A DNA stretch of 7,528 nt from Oceanihabitans sp. (GTDB taxonomy: Bacteria; Bacteroidota; Bacteroidia; Flavobacteriales; Flavobacteriaceae). Below the pieces are notes generated by a model. That model was given only the letters and a program-made list of their open reading frames with translations, was not told the DNA's origin and did no database searches. Every line of letters begins with the position of its first letter. The first letter of the stretch is position 1. Positions 1 to 5,886 of this stretch are shown here, piece after piece. A program made the position numbers and the translations under genes. The DNA lies in the NCBI GenBank assembly GCA_018067265.1, contig JAGPUY010000024.1, positions 1 through 7,528 on the forward strand. Reading direction: 5' to 3'.

Positions 1-1378
1 TAGATAAAAACGAAAGGCGATTGTTTATTTCTTTTAAAAGCCGCTTTGCAATAGTTGTGTCATTGTCATTCAGTGCTAGTTGTTGGAAGAAAATGGCTAA
101 TTTATTTAATGGCATTTCGACTAAATCTGTAATGGTTGCTCCGCCGATTTTAATATAATTAGCTTCGTTACGTAAACGTTTTCCGTTACAAACTTTACAT
201 TTTGTTTTTCCACGGTAACGCGATAACATTACTCGGTTTTGTATTTTGTATGCTTTGCTTTCCAATTCGGCAAAGAAATTATTTAGACCTTCAAAATATT
301 GGTTACCAGTCCAAATTAGTTGTTTTTGTTCTTCGCTTAACTCAAAATACGGTTTGTGAATAGGAAAATTATAATGATGCGAATTATTCACTAATTGATC
401 TTTGTACCAACTCATACTTTCTCCACGCCAAGGGAAAATAGCGTTTTCATACACCGAAAGTGCTGTGTTTGGTATTACCAAATCATCATCTATACCAATA
501 ACATCGCCATAACCTTCGCATTTTGGACAAGCGCCATACGGATTATTAAAACTGAATAAATGGACATTTGGTTCTAAAAACAAAATGCCGTCTAGTTCAA
601 ATTTATTACTAAAATGCTGTTGCTTATTATCGCTTAACGTTTCTAGAAAGCATTCTCCTTTTCCTTCAAAAAAAGCAGTTTGTGTTGCGTCTGCTAGTCG
701 GTTATAAAAGTCTTCATCGTCTTTGGTGATAATTCGATCTACCACCAAGAAGATATCTTTTACATTCGCTTTAATATCTTGGGTTTCGTCTAGACGAATA
801 ATATCCTCTTTAACTTTAATTCTAGCGTATCCTTGCTGATTTAAAACTTTCAGTTTGTCTTGTAATTCTCTTCCTTCTTCTAAATGAATAGGAGCGAGGA
901 GCAGGAGTTTTTCGCCTTCATCAAAAGATTTCACATAGGTAATGACATCTGCTACGGTATCTTTTTTTACTTCTCTTCCAGATTCTGGCGAGTATGTTTT
1001 ACCAATCCTAGCAAATAAAAGTTTTAGGTAATCGTAAATTTCGGTACTGGTACCAACGGTAGAACGGGGATTTGTGGAATTTACTTTTTGCTCGATAGCA
1101 ATTGCTGGAGCAATACCTTTAATATAATCTACTTTGGGTTTGTTTAATCGGCCTAAAAACTGTCTTGCATAACTAGATAAGCTCTCTACATAACGTCTTT
1201 GTCCTTCTGCATATAGCGTATCAAAGGCTAAACTAGATTTTCCAGAACCAGATAAACCGGTAATTACTACTAATTTGTTTCTTGGTATTACGACATCAAT
1301 ATTTTTAAGGTTATGCAATTTTGCACCTTTTATAATGATATTTTGTTTCGGATTTACTTCAGAAATATTAGTGTTCAT
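1..1378 (-). CDS. uvrA: Excinuclease ABC subunit A, N-terminal half (cut by window edge)
   Basis: UvrA is the ATPase that recognises DNA damage and loads UvrB in nucleotide excision repair. I translated 459 codons from an ATG at 1376-1378; the gene continues beyond position 1, and the family is usually about 940 residues, so roughly half is present. Seen: Walker A GLSGSGKSS at residues 41-49 (Lys47), the following AFDTLYAEGQRRYVESLSSYAR-type segment (about 51-72), the Q-loop with IEQK at 95-98 and STNPRSTVGTSTE just after it, the UvrB-binding region (about 130-250), and two CxxC pairs of the signature-domain zinc module (CPKC at 284-287, CKVC at 394-397). The end of the fragment (NNRLSFL) matches the region just before the first ABC signature. 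Odd: the place where many UvrAs have CPxHG or CPxCG reads SPESG (130-134). The gene is divergent from the sigma factor gene and has no Shine-Dalgarno sequence. Identification is secure. Confidence 0.97.
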   Translation of the reverse strand, partial: MNTNISEVNPKQNIIIKGAKLHNLKNIDVVIPRNKLVVITGLSGSGKSSLAFDTLYAEGQRRYVESLSSYARQFLGRLNKPKVDYIKGIAPAIAIEQKVNSTNPRSTVGTSTEIYDYLKLLFARIGKTYSPESGREVKKDTVADVITYVKSFDEGEKLLLLAPIHLEEGRELQDKLKVLNQQGYARIKVKEDIIRLDETQDIKANVKDIFLVVDRIITKDDEDFYNRLADATQTAFFEGKGECFLETLSDNKQQHFSNKFELDGILFLEPNVHLFSFNNPYGACPKCEGYGDVIGIDDDLVIPNTALSVYENAIFPWRGESMSWYKDQLVNNSHHYNFPIHKPYFELSEEQKQLIWTGNQYFEGLNNFFAELESKAYKIQNRVMLSRYRGKTKCKVCNGKRLRNEANYIKIGGATITDLVEMPLNKLAIFFQQLALNDNDTTIAKRLLKEINNRLSFLS

Positions 1379-1401
1379 AAGCTTTTAAAAGAATAATTCT
1401 G

Positions 1402-1409
1402 CAAAGATA
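1402..1409 (-). promoter_or_regulatory. Probable uvrA promoter, -7 element
   Basis: Read on the minus strand this is TATCTTTG, a perfect match to the Bacteroidota -7 consensus TAnnTTTG. It lies 23 bp upstream of the uvrA ATG, giving a short leader. The -33 position (about 1428-1430) reads TTT instead of TTG, so that half is weak. The same octamer occurs upstream of bcp and of the 484-residue gene. Confidence 0.6.
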
Positions 1410-1474
1410 CTACAACTAGTTCAGCTTAAAAAATAGATTATTGTGTAATAAAATGTTAAAAAAAGTATTTATTT

Positions 1475-1507
1475 TTTGTTTTTTAGGAATGATTCTTGTT
1501 ATATTTG
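1475..1507 (+). promoter_or_regulatory. Probable promoter of the sigma factor gene
   Basis: TTTG at 1475-1478 and TATATTTG at 1500-1507 match the Bacteroidota housekeeping -33/-7 consensus (TTTG, TAnnTTTG) with a 21-bp spacer, slightly longer than usual. Transcription would begin near 1513, leaving a leader of about 100 nt before the ATG at 1616. That is unusually long compared with the other promoters in this window. Confidence 0.55.
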
Positions 1508-1544
1508 ACTCATACTAACATAAATAACAAAATACTAGCTTATA

Positions 1545-1619
1545 GCATAACATTACTTTTTAAATTTTAACCCCAAGTATTAGAAGGCTTCCTTCTGTGC
1601 AAAAAAGTAATCATTATGC
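1545..1619 (+). promoter_or_regulatory. Leader hairpin that pairs with the sigma gene start codon
   Basis: Two arms of the predicted leader are complementary. GCATAA (1545-1550) pairs with TTATGC (1614-1619), which contains the ATG start. ATTACTTTTT (1552-1561) pairs with AAAAAGTAAT (1602-1611). The blocks are separated only by C1551 opposite C1612-A1613. Inside the 40-nt loop a second small perfect hairpin forms, AGAAGG (1582-1587) with CCTTCT (1591-1596), loop CTT. In total 16 base pairs enclose the start codon and the A-rich tract that would help ribosomes bind in this phylum. The pairing is seen directly; a role in translation control, for example a thermosensor or another RNA switch, is inference. 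Confidence 0.5.
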
Positions 1620-2200
1620 AAAAAGAACTTATAACCGACGCTACTCTTGTTAGTAACTACATTAAAGGAGATGAAGGCGCCCTAGGAATTTTAATTACTA
1701 GACACAAACAGCGAATTTACAGTTTTATATACTCTAAAGTATATGACAAAGATATTGCTGAAGATATTTTTCAAGATACTTTTATCAAGGTAATACGAAC
1801 ATTAAAAAAAGGTTCTTATAACGAAGAAGGTAAGTTTTTACCTTGGGTTATGCGTATATCGCACAACTTGGTTATCGATCATTTTAGAAAGAGTAATAGA
1901 ATGCCTAAGTTTAGTAATACTGGTGAATTTAGTATTTTTTCGGTACTTAGTGATAGCGCTTTAGATGCTGAAAAAACAATAATTAAAGAACAGGTAGAAC
2001 ATGATGTTAGACGTGTTATGAATGAGTTACCAGAAGATCAAAAAGAGGTTTTGGTAATGCGTATGTATAATGACATGAGTTTTAAAGAAATTTCTGAAAA
2101 AACGGGTGTAAGCATAAATACCGCTTTGGGGAGAATGCGTTATGCTTTAATTAACATGCGAAAAATTATTGATAAGCATAATATTATTTTGACAAATTAA
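1616..2200 (+). CDS. ECF-type RNA polymerase sigma-70 family factor
   Basis: This 194-residue protein has the normal length and layout of an extracytoplasmic-function sigma factor: region 2 and region 4 only. Region 2 (about 11-95) includes AEDIFQDTFIKVI at 48-60 (core RNA polymerase binding) and a -10-recognition helix in KFLPWVMRISHNLVIDHFRK (73-92). A variable linker (about 96-125) follows, then region 4 (about 128-186) with LPEDQKEVLVMR and a helix-turn-helix in MSFKEISEKTGVSINTALGRMR (154-175) for -35 recognition. The ATG at 1616 is preceded by an A-rich tract, not a Shine-Dalgarno sequence, and sits in a possible hairpin. No anti-sigma gene with a membrane segment is adjacent; the only downstream partner is a 48-codon ORF after 50 bp. 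The group and stimulus cannot be told from sequence; regulation through the leader is a possibility. Confidence 0.93.
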   Translation: MQKELITDATLVSNYIKGDEGALGILITRHKQRIYSFIYSKVYDKDIAEDIFQDTFIKVIRTLKKGSYNEEGKFLPWVMRISHNLVIDHFRKSNRMPKFSNTGEFSIFSVLSDSALDAEKTIIKEQVEHDVRRVMNELPEDQKEVLVMRMYNDMSFKEISEKTGVSINTALGRMRYALINMRKIIDKHNIILTN

Positions 2201-2250
2201 CAATAATATAAAGTTTGTTTCGTTTTTAGGGTATAACAAACACATTTTAA

Positions 2251-2397
2251 ATGGCAAAACTTTACTCTAAAAATCCTAAACAGGAACAACTTAACATGAA
2301 TCCTAAGAATGAAACAGTAGATTTTCTTCTCCGTTATTCTAAGGCATTAAGCGTTTTACAATTTAACAATATGAAGATGGAAACACTTCTTAATTAA
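2251..2397 (+). CDS. Small 48-residue protein downstream of the sigma factor, function unknown
   Basis: An ATG-to-TAA frame of 48 codons begins MAKLYSKNPK and ends MKMETLLN. It starts 50 bp after the sigma stop codon and ends 5 bp before a strong terminator, so it sits neatly inside the same transcription unit. The product is soluble and lysine-rich (no membrane segment, no cysteine), with a likely helix around ETVDFLLRYSKALSVL (21-36). From memory, short proteins of this kind (basic start, KETVxFLLxYSKALSV, ETLLN-type end) recur in Flavobacteriia, but I cannot check this here. It lacks a Shine-Dalgarno sequence, like other genes here; an inverted repeat (GTTTGTT 2213-2219, AACAAAC 2235-2241) lies just upstream. 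A role as a partner of the sigma factor is speculation. The alternative is a non-coding 3' region that is open by chance. Confidence 0.7.
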   Translation: MAKLYSKNPKQEQLNMNPKNETVDFLLRYSKALSVLQFNNMKMETLLN

Positions 2398-2402
2398 ACT
2401 TT

Positions 2403-2436
2403 AAAAAGTCCTGATAATTATTTCAGGACTTTTTTT
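2403..2436. terminator. Bidirectional intrinsic terminator between the small ORF and the GNAT gene
   Basis: AAAAAGTCCTGA (2403-2414) pairs fully with TCAGGACTTTTT (2423-2434) around an 8-nt loop, and the T-run continues to 2436. Because the left arm starts with an A-run, the minus strand also ends in a U-tract, so it can serve both converging units. Confidence 0.9.
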
Positions 2437-2461
2437 ATGCCATTAAAGCATGTATAATATA

Positions 2462-3043
2462 TTAGTTAAACCTTAAAAAGTACATTGGGAATCCTAATGC
2501 TTCTTCTTTTTTAATAATCTTAAACCCAAATTTTTGATACATTTTTACGTTCTTTTCAGATGCTGCGTCAATGATTACTGGTAATTCTGTGTTTATAAAT
2601 TTATTTTTTACTTCTATCATTAAACGAGCAGCAGTTCCGTTTTCTTTGAATTCTTTCTTAACTCCCATAATCATAGGTCTAATATGCTTTTCTTTCGGGT
2701 AGTTTTTATTTGCTATAATTTGTCTTTTTAAAACTCCGAAAACATGTGCAATACCTATGCATTTACGCGCTAGTTTAATGTCTAAGCTTATGGTTTTGTA
2801 AGTGGTTTTCTCCATATGTGGAAATTTTAATAATAGACATGCTTTGTTATTATTAGAGATATATACCTCGCCAAATAGCATGGCTCTCTCAAAGAGATAC
2901 TCCATTAATATATGCATGCGTTCTATCCTTTTTTCATCCTGTTTTACCACAAGATTTATAGAATTGCTTTCTTTTAATGGTGCAAATGCAGAAACTAATA
3001 TTTCGGAAACTATTTTTTTATCTATATGTGTAGCTTTTCTCAA
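2462..3043 (-). CDS. GNAT-family N-acetyltransferase
   Basis: This 193-residue protein has the GNAT fold pattern. An N-terminal helix region begins RKATHIDKKIVSEIL. A segment at about 58-72 (GEVYISNNNKACLLL) fits the central strands. The acetyl-CoA-binding motif A lies at about 123-143 (PMIMGVKKEFKENGTAARLM), and the C-terminal ASEKNVKMYQKFGFK at 161-175 is the typical motif B. Motif A is degenerate: the usual R/Q-x-x-G-x-G/A reads K-E-N-G-T-A at 133-138. The substrate is unknown; families like this acetylate small amines or protein N-termini. The only standard start is TTG at 3041-3043; the codons before it read CTA-ATT-CAA (3052-3044), with an in-frame stop at 3058-3056. It lies 29 bp downstream of nth with no clear promoter between, so it is probably the second gene of an nth operon. 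Confidence 0.85.
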   Translation of the reverse strand: MRKATHIDKKIVSEILVSAFAPLKESNSINLVVKQDEKRIERMHILMEYLFERAMLFGEVYISNNNKACLLLKFPHMEKTTYKTISLDIKLARKCIGIAHVFGVLKRQIIANKNYPKEKHIRPMIMGVKKEFKENGTAARLMIEVKNKFINTELPVIIDAASEKNVKMYQKFGFKIIKKEEALGFPMYFLRFN

Positions 3044-3072
3044 TTGAATTAGGTGTTATATAGTTTAAGTGT

Positions 3073-3732
3073 TTATTTTTTTTTCGGATTATAATATGCT
3101 TTTAAAACGGTGCTTCTACCAATCGTTTTAGTGATAATATCCTTTTCTAAATCCCAACCTCTAGCAGGTGAATACTCTCTACCATACCAAATAATTTGTA
3201 AGTGTAAATCGTTCCAATGTTCTTCAGGGAAAATACGTTTTGCATCTTTTTCGGTTTGCGTTACATTTTTTCCGTTGGTTAAATTCCAGCGATACATTAA
3301 TCGATGAATGTGCGTGTCTACTGGAAAAGCGGGAACTCCGAATGCTTGACTCATAACCACGCTTGCTGTTTTATGTCCTACAGCAGGAAATGCTTCTAAT
3401 GCTTCAAAACTTTGTGGTACTATTCCATTGTGTTTTTCGATTAACATTTTAGATAAACCATAAATTCCTTTACTTTTCATTGGTGACAAACCACAAGGTC
3501 TAATGATTTCTTTAATCTCTTCCACAGATAACTTTACCATATCGTAAGGATTGTCTGCTTCAGCAAAAAGTAGTGGAGTGATTTTATTAACGCGCACATC
3601 GGTACATTGCGCAGATAGTAAAACTGCCACTAATAAGGTATACGGATCTTTATGATCTAGCGGAATTGGTATTTCGGGATAAAGTGCATTTAACGTTGTT
3701 ATAACAAAATCTACTTTTTCTTGTTTAGTCAT
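3073..3732 (-). CDS. nth: Endonuclease III family DNA glycosylase/AP lyase lacking the Fe-S cluster motif
   Basis: Endonuclease III removes oxidised pyrimidines and cuts the resulting abasic site in base excision repair. The 219-residue length matches the family. Seen: the substrate-pocket segment LLSAQCTDVRVNK (38-50), the helix-hairpin-helix FPAVGHKTA (115-123) with the catalytic lysine at Lys121, and the catalytic aspartate at Asp139 in FPVDTHIHR; these align with E. coli Lys120 and Asp138. Odd: the four C-terminal cysteines that hold the [4Fe-4S] cluster (E. coli Cys187, 194, 197, 203) align with Ser188, Leu195, Asp198 and Ile204; the region reads REYSPARGWDLEKDIITKT. Only Cys43 and Cys80 remain. 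Catalytic residues are intact, so the enzyme is probably active without a cluster. The gene starts with ATG at 3730-3732, divergent from bcp and upstream of the GNAT gene. Confidence 0.95.
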   Translation of the reverse strand: MTKQEKVDFVITTLNALYPEIPIPLDHKDPYTLLVAVLLSAQCTDVRVNKITPLLFAEADNPYDMVKLSVEEIKEIIRPCGLSPMKSKGIYGLSKMLIEKHNGIVPQSFEALEAFPAVGHKTASVVMSQAFGVPAFPVDTHIHRLMYRWNLTNGKNVTQTEKDAKRIFPEEHWNDLHLQIIWYGREYSPARGWDLEKDIITKTIGRSTVLKAYYNPKKK

Positions 3733-3745
3733 TATTGTATCTTTG
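3717..3745 (+). promoter_or_regulatory. Probable bcp promoter
   Basis: TATCTTTG at 3738-3745 is a perfect TAnnTTTG -7 element. The -33 half is only TTT (3717-3719) at an 18-bp spacing and lies inside the 5' end of nth. The predicted start of transcription near 3751 leaves a leader of about 13 nt. It abuts the oppositely directed nth promoter. Confidence 0.6.
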
Positions 3746-3749
3746 ATAA

Positions 3750-3778
3750 CAAAAATAACAATTATGACGACATTACAA
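3750..3778 (-). promoter_or_regulatory. Probable nth(-GNAT) promoter
   Basis: On the minus strand TTG (3778-3776), an 18-bp spacer and TATTTTTG (3757-3750) match the Bacteroidota -33/-7 pattern. The -33 lies inside the first codons of bcp. The leader before the nth ATG would be only about 12 nt. Confidence 0.55.
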
Positions 3779-4216
3779 GTAGGAGATACCGTTCCAAATT
3801 TTACAGTGAATAATCAAGATGGTGAAGCGATATCATTAAGTGATTATAAAGGGAAAAAACTTATTGTTTTCTTTTACCCAAAAGCGAGTACTCCAGGTTG
3901 TACAACAGAAGCTTGTAACTTGCGTGATAACTACAAAGTATTGCAAGATCAAGGTTATGAATTACTGGGTGTAAGTGCCGATTCTGAAAAAAGACAAACC
4001 AATTTTAGAAATAAGTACGAATTTCCTTTTCCGTTATTAGCAGATGAAGATAAAGTAGTAATTAATGCTTTTGGTGTTTGGGGAGAAAAGAAATTTATGG
4101 GAAAAACCTATGATGGTATTCATCGAAAAACGTTTCTAGTAGATGAAAATGGGGTAGTAGTTCGAGTTATTGATAAAGTAAAGACAAAAGATCACGCAGC
4201 ACAGATTTTAGCGTAA
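3764..4216 (+). CDS. bcp: Thioredoxin-dependent peroxiredoxin, Bcp/PrxQ type
   Basis: The product (150 residues) reduces hydrogen peroxide and organic hydroperoxides in the cytoplasm, with electrons from thioredoxin. It has the thioredoxin-like peroxiredoxin fold: VGDTVPNFTVNNQDG at the N-terminus, LIVFFYPKASTPGCT (33-47) with the TxxC active site Thr43-Cys46 (peroxidatic cysteine), the resolving cysteine Cys51 five residues later as in PrxQ, LLGVSADS (67-74) and GIHRKTFLVDENG (118-130) with the likely conserved Arg121. I chose the ATG at 3764. An in-frame TTG at 3743 would add seven residues (MITKITI), but it lies on the predicted -7 element, and the family normally begins close to LQVGD. 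The gene ends in a bidirectional terminator. Functionally it fits the neighbouring oxidative-damage repair gene nth. Confidence 0.95.
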   Translation: MTTLQVGDTVPNFTVNNQDGEAISLSDYKGKKLIVFFYPKASTPGCTTEACNLRDNYKVLQDQGYELLGVSADSEKRQTNFRNKYEFPFPLLADEDKVVINAFGVWGEKKFMGKTYDGIHRKTFLVDENGVVVRVIDKVKTKDHAAQILA

Positions 4217-4237
4217 AAAGCAGCAGCGATATAAAAT

Positions 4238-4280
4238 AAAAAAGACCTTACTAAGTTTTAACTAAGTAAGGTCTTTTTTT
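4238..4280. terminator. Bidirectional intrinsic terminator between bcp and the 484-residue gene
   Basis: AAAAAAGACCTTACT (4238-4252) pairs with AGTAAGGTCTTTTTT (4265-4279) around a 12-nt loop, with a T-run to 4280. The A-run on the left makes it work for the converging minus-strand gene as well. A heptamer ACTAAGT is directly repeated at 4250-4256 and 4261-4267, spanning the loop. Confidence 0.92.
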
Positions 4281-4302
4281 ATCATTTTATAGCGTCTCTA
4301 GT

Positions 4303-5757
4303 TTATTGCTCTTCGCTATAAAGTTCTTCGGTTTCACAACTAAATAAACTTTTTTGTTTTATAATTTTAGATACACCTTCAGGAAGCATACTTTCCCAAC
4401 CAGATTCTCCGCTAGATATCATTTTTAAAACCGTACGAGAAAACACAGAAAGTATTTTAGGATCGTAATCTGCGATATCTACTACTTTTCCGTTGTATTT
4501 AAAGAATTTATACAATTCTTTCATTCTAGGATGTACTTTTAAATCTTCACTAGTCGTTAATGTACCATCCTCATTTTCCATAGGATATAAATACACACGT
4601 AAATCTTTAAAGAATAATTTACCAAATGCTTCTAAAATTCCTCCACTTAAATGGCGATAGTATTTTTCGTCAAAAATATCTACTAAGTTATTCACGCCCA
4701 TGGCAAGTCCCATTCTGTTTTTAGAATATTGCGAGAAGTATTCTACCAATTTATAATATTCTTGAAAATTGGATATTAATACGGTTTGACCCAGCGAACA
4801 AAGTAATTTTGCTCTATCCATAAAGTCTTGCTCGTCAATTTCTCCTTCCGCACGAAGGTTAGATAAAGTAATTTCAAAAACCACCTGCGTTTTTTCTTCA
4901 TCTACTTTATTCTCTTTAATAAACATGTCATAAGACTTATGGAACATATCCATATTTACCTTAGTAACCGGTCTAAAACTACCACGAAGTGCTAAAATAT
5001 TCTTTTTATAAAGTACTCTTGCTGGTAAAACATTGTTTCCATCTGGCGCAAACATGACCGCATCAGTCATCCCATTTTTAACCAGTTGTAAACTCATTAA
5101 TCTGTTATCTACATCTTCAAAAGCAGGTCCGGAGAAATTAATAGTATCAATTTCTAATTGGTCTTTGTCTAAGTGATCGTATAAATATTTTAATAATTTT
5201 TTAGGCTCGTTGTATTTATAGAAAGCACCATAAATAAGGTTTGTTCCTAAAATTCCTAAAGTTTCTTGTTGTAATCTAGCATCGTTTTCTTTAAAACGAA
5301 CATGCAGTATAATTTCGTTATAATCTTGGTCTGGATCTATTTGGTATTTAATTCCAACCCAGCCATGACCTTTGAATTTTTTAGCAAAATCAATAGTTGC
5401 TACGGTATTTGCGTACGAGAAAAATAATTTATTAGGATGGTCGTCACGAGTTAATCGCTCTTCCATTAATCTAACTTCATGATTTAGCATCTTACGTAAA
5501 CGCGCTTCTGTTACATAACGCTTATCTTCTTCAATACCATAAATAGCATCACTAAAAGCTTTGTCATATGCAGACATTGCTTTTGCAATAGTACCAGAAG
5601 CTCCTCCAGCTCTAAAAAACTGACGAACAGTTTCTTGACCAGCGCCGATTTCGGCAAAAGTTCCGTAAATGTTTTCATTTAGGTTTATTCGAAGTGCTTT
5701 TGTTTTTAATGAAGGGATTTCATCAAATTGTTTATCACCTTTAATGGTTATTTCCAT
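4303..5757 (-). CDS. Conserved-type soluble protein of unknown function (484 residues)
   Basis: I recognise this as a protein type common in Flavobacteriia but know of no assigned function. It starts MEITIKGDKQFDEIP and has no signal peptide, membrane segment or outer-membrane barrel signature, so it should be cytoplasmic. Notable stretches likely to be conserved are ALRINLNENIYGTFAEIGAGQ (21-41), the glycine-rich FFRAGGASGTIAKAMSAYDK (47-66), SYANTVATIDFAKKFKGHGWVG (114-135), TINFSGPAFEDVDNRL (205-220) and a late GVNNLVDIFDEKYYRHLSGGILEAFGKLF segment. None is a catalytic motif I can name. From memory, relatives are sometimes labelled TonB-dependent receptor or nicotinate-nucleotide adenylyltransferase in databases; the sequence supports neither. 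It is a single-gene unit with its own promoter at 5820-5849 and a terminator at 4238-4280. The length and acidic tail (SCETEELYSEEQ) look intact. Confidence 0.9.
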   Translation of the reverse strand: MEITIKGDKQFDEIPSLKTKALRINLNENIYGTFAEIGAGQETVRQFFRAGGASGTIAKAMSAYDKAFSDAIYGIEEDKRYVTEARLRKMLNHEVRLMEERLTRDDHPNKLFFSYANTVATIDFAKKFKGHGWVGIKYQIDPDQDYNEIILHVRFKENDARLQQETLGILGTNLIYGAFYKYNEPKKLLKYLYDHLDKDQLEIDTINFSGPAFEDVDNRLMSLQLVKNGMTDAVMFAPDGNNVLPARVLYKKNILALRGSFRPVTKVNMDMFHKSYDMFIKENKVDEEKTQVVFEITLSNLRAEGEIDEQDFMDRAKLLCSLGQTVLISNFQEYYKLVEYFSQYSKNRMGLAMGVNNLVDIFDEKYYRHLSGGILEAFGKLFFKDLRVYLYPMENEDGTLTTSEDLKVHPRMKELYKFFKYNGKVVDIADYDPKILSVFSRTVLKMISSGESGWESMLPEGVSKIIKQKSLFSCETEELYSEEQ

Positions 5758-5819
5758 TTTAAATTTGGTTTACATGCTATTAGATTACCATTTATACATT
5801 GAACGTATAATAGCTATAA

Positions 5820-5849
5820 CAAAGATATTAAATTAGTGTACCAAACAAA
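5820..5849 (-). promoter_or_regulatory. Probable promoter of the 484-residue gene
   Basis: On the minus strand TTTG (5849-5846), an 18-bp spacer and TATCTTTG (5827-5820) form one of the best -33/-7 pairs in the window. Transcription would start near 5814, giving a leader of about 56 nt. That leader contains a 6-bp inverted repeat, TTATAC/GTATAA at 5792-5797 and 5805-5810. Confidence 0.65.
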
Positions 5850-5859
5850 AAAATAAACT

Positions 5860-5867
5860 TATTTTTG
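5860..5867 (+). promoter_or_regulatory. Probable -7 element of the metallo-hydrolase operon
   Basis: TATTTTTG matches TAnnTTTG and lies 19 bp before the TTG start codon at 5887, so the leader would be about 14 nt. No good TTG is present at the -33 distance. The -33/spacer region overlaps the -33 of the divergent 484-residue gene. Confidence 0.45.
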
Positions 5868-5886
5868 TTTTAAAATCTATACACAA

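Noticed and set aside
2802..3047. 81-codon plus-strand frame opposite the GNAT gene
   Set aside because: It lies entirely antisense to a clearly recognisable GNAT protein and its translation resembles no family.
3110..3307. 65-codon plus-strand frame opposite nth
   Set aside because: It is antisense to the well-supported endonuclease III gene and shows no independent features.
3743..3763. Extended N-terminus of bcp from a TTG codon
   Set aside because: The seven extra residues fall on the predicted -7 element, and the ATG at 3764 gives the family's usual start and length.
4303..5757. TonB-dependent receptor or nicotinate-nucleotide adenylyltransferase
   Set aside because: There is no signal peptide, plug or barrel features, and no adenylyltransferase HxGH motif in the expected N-terminal position.
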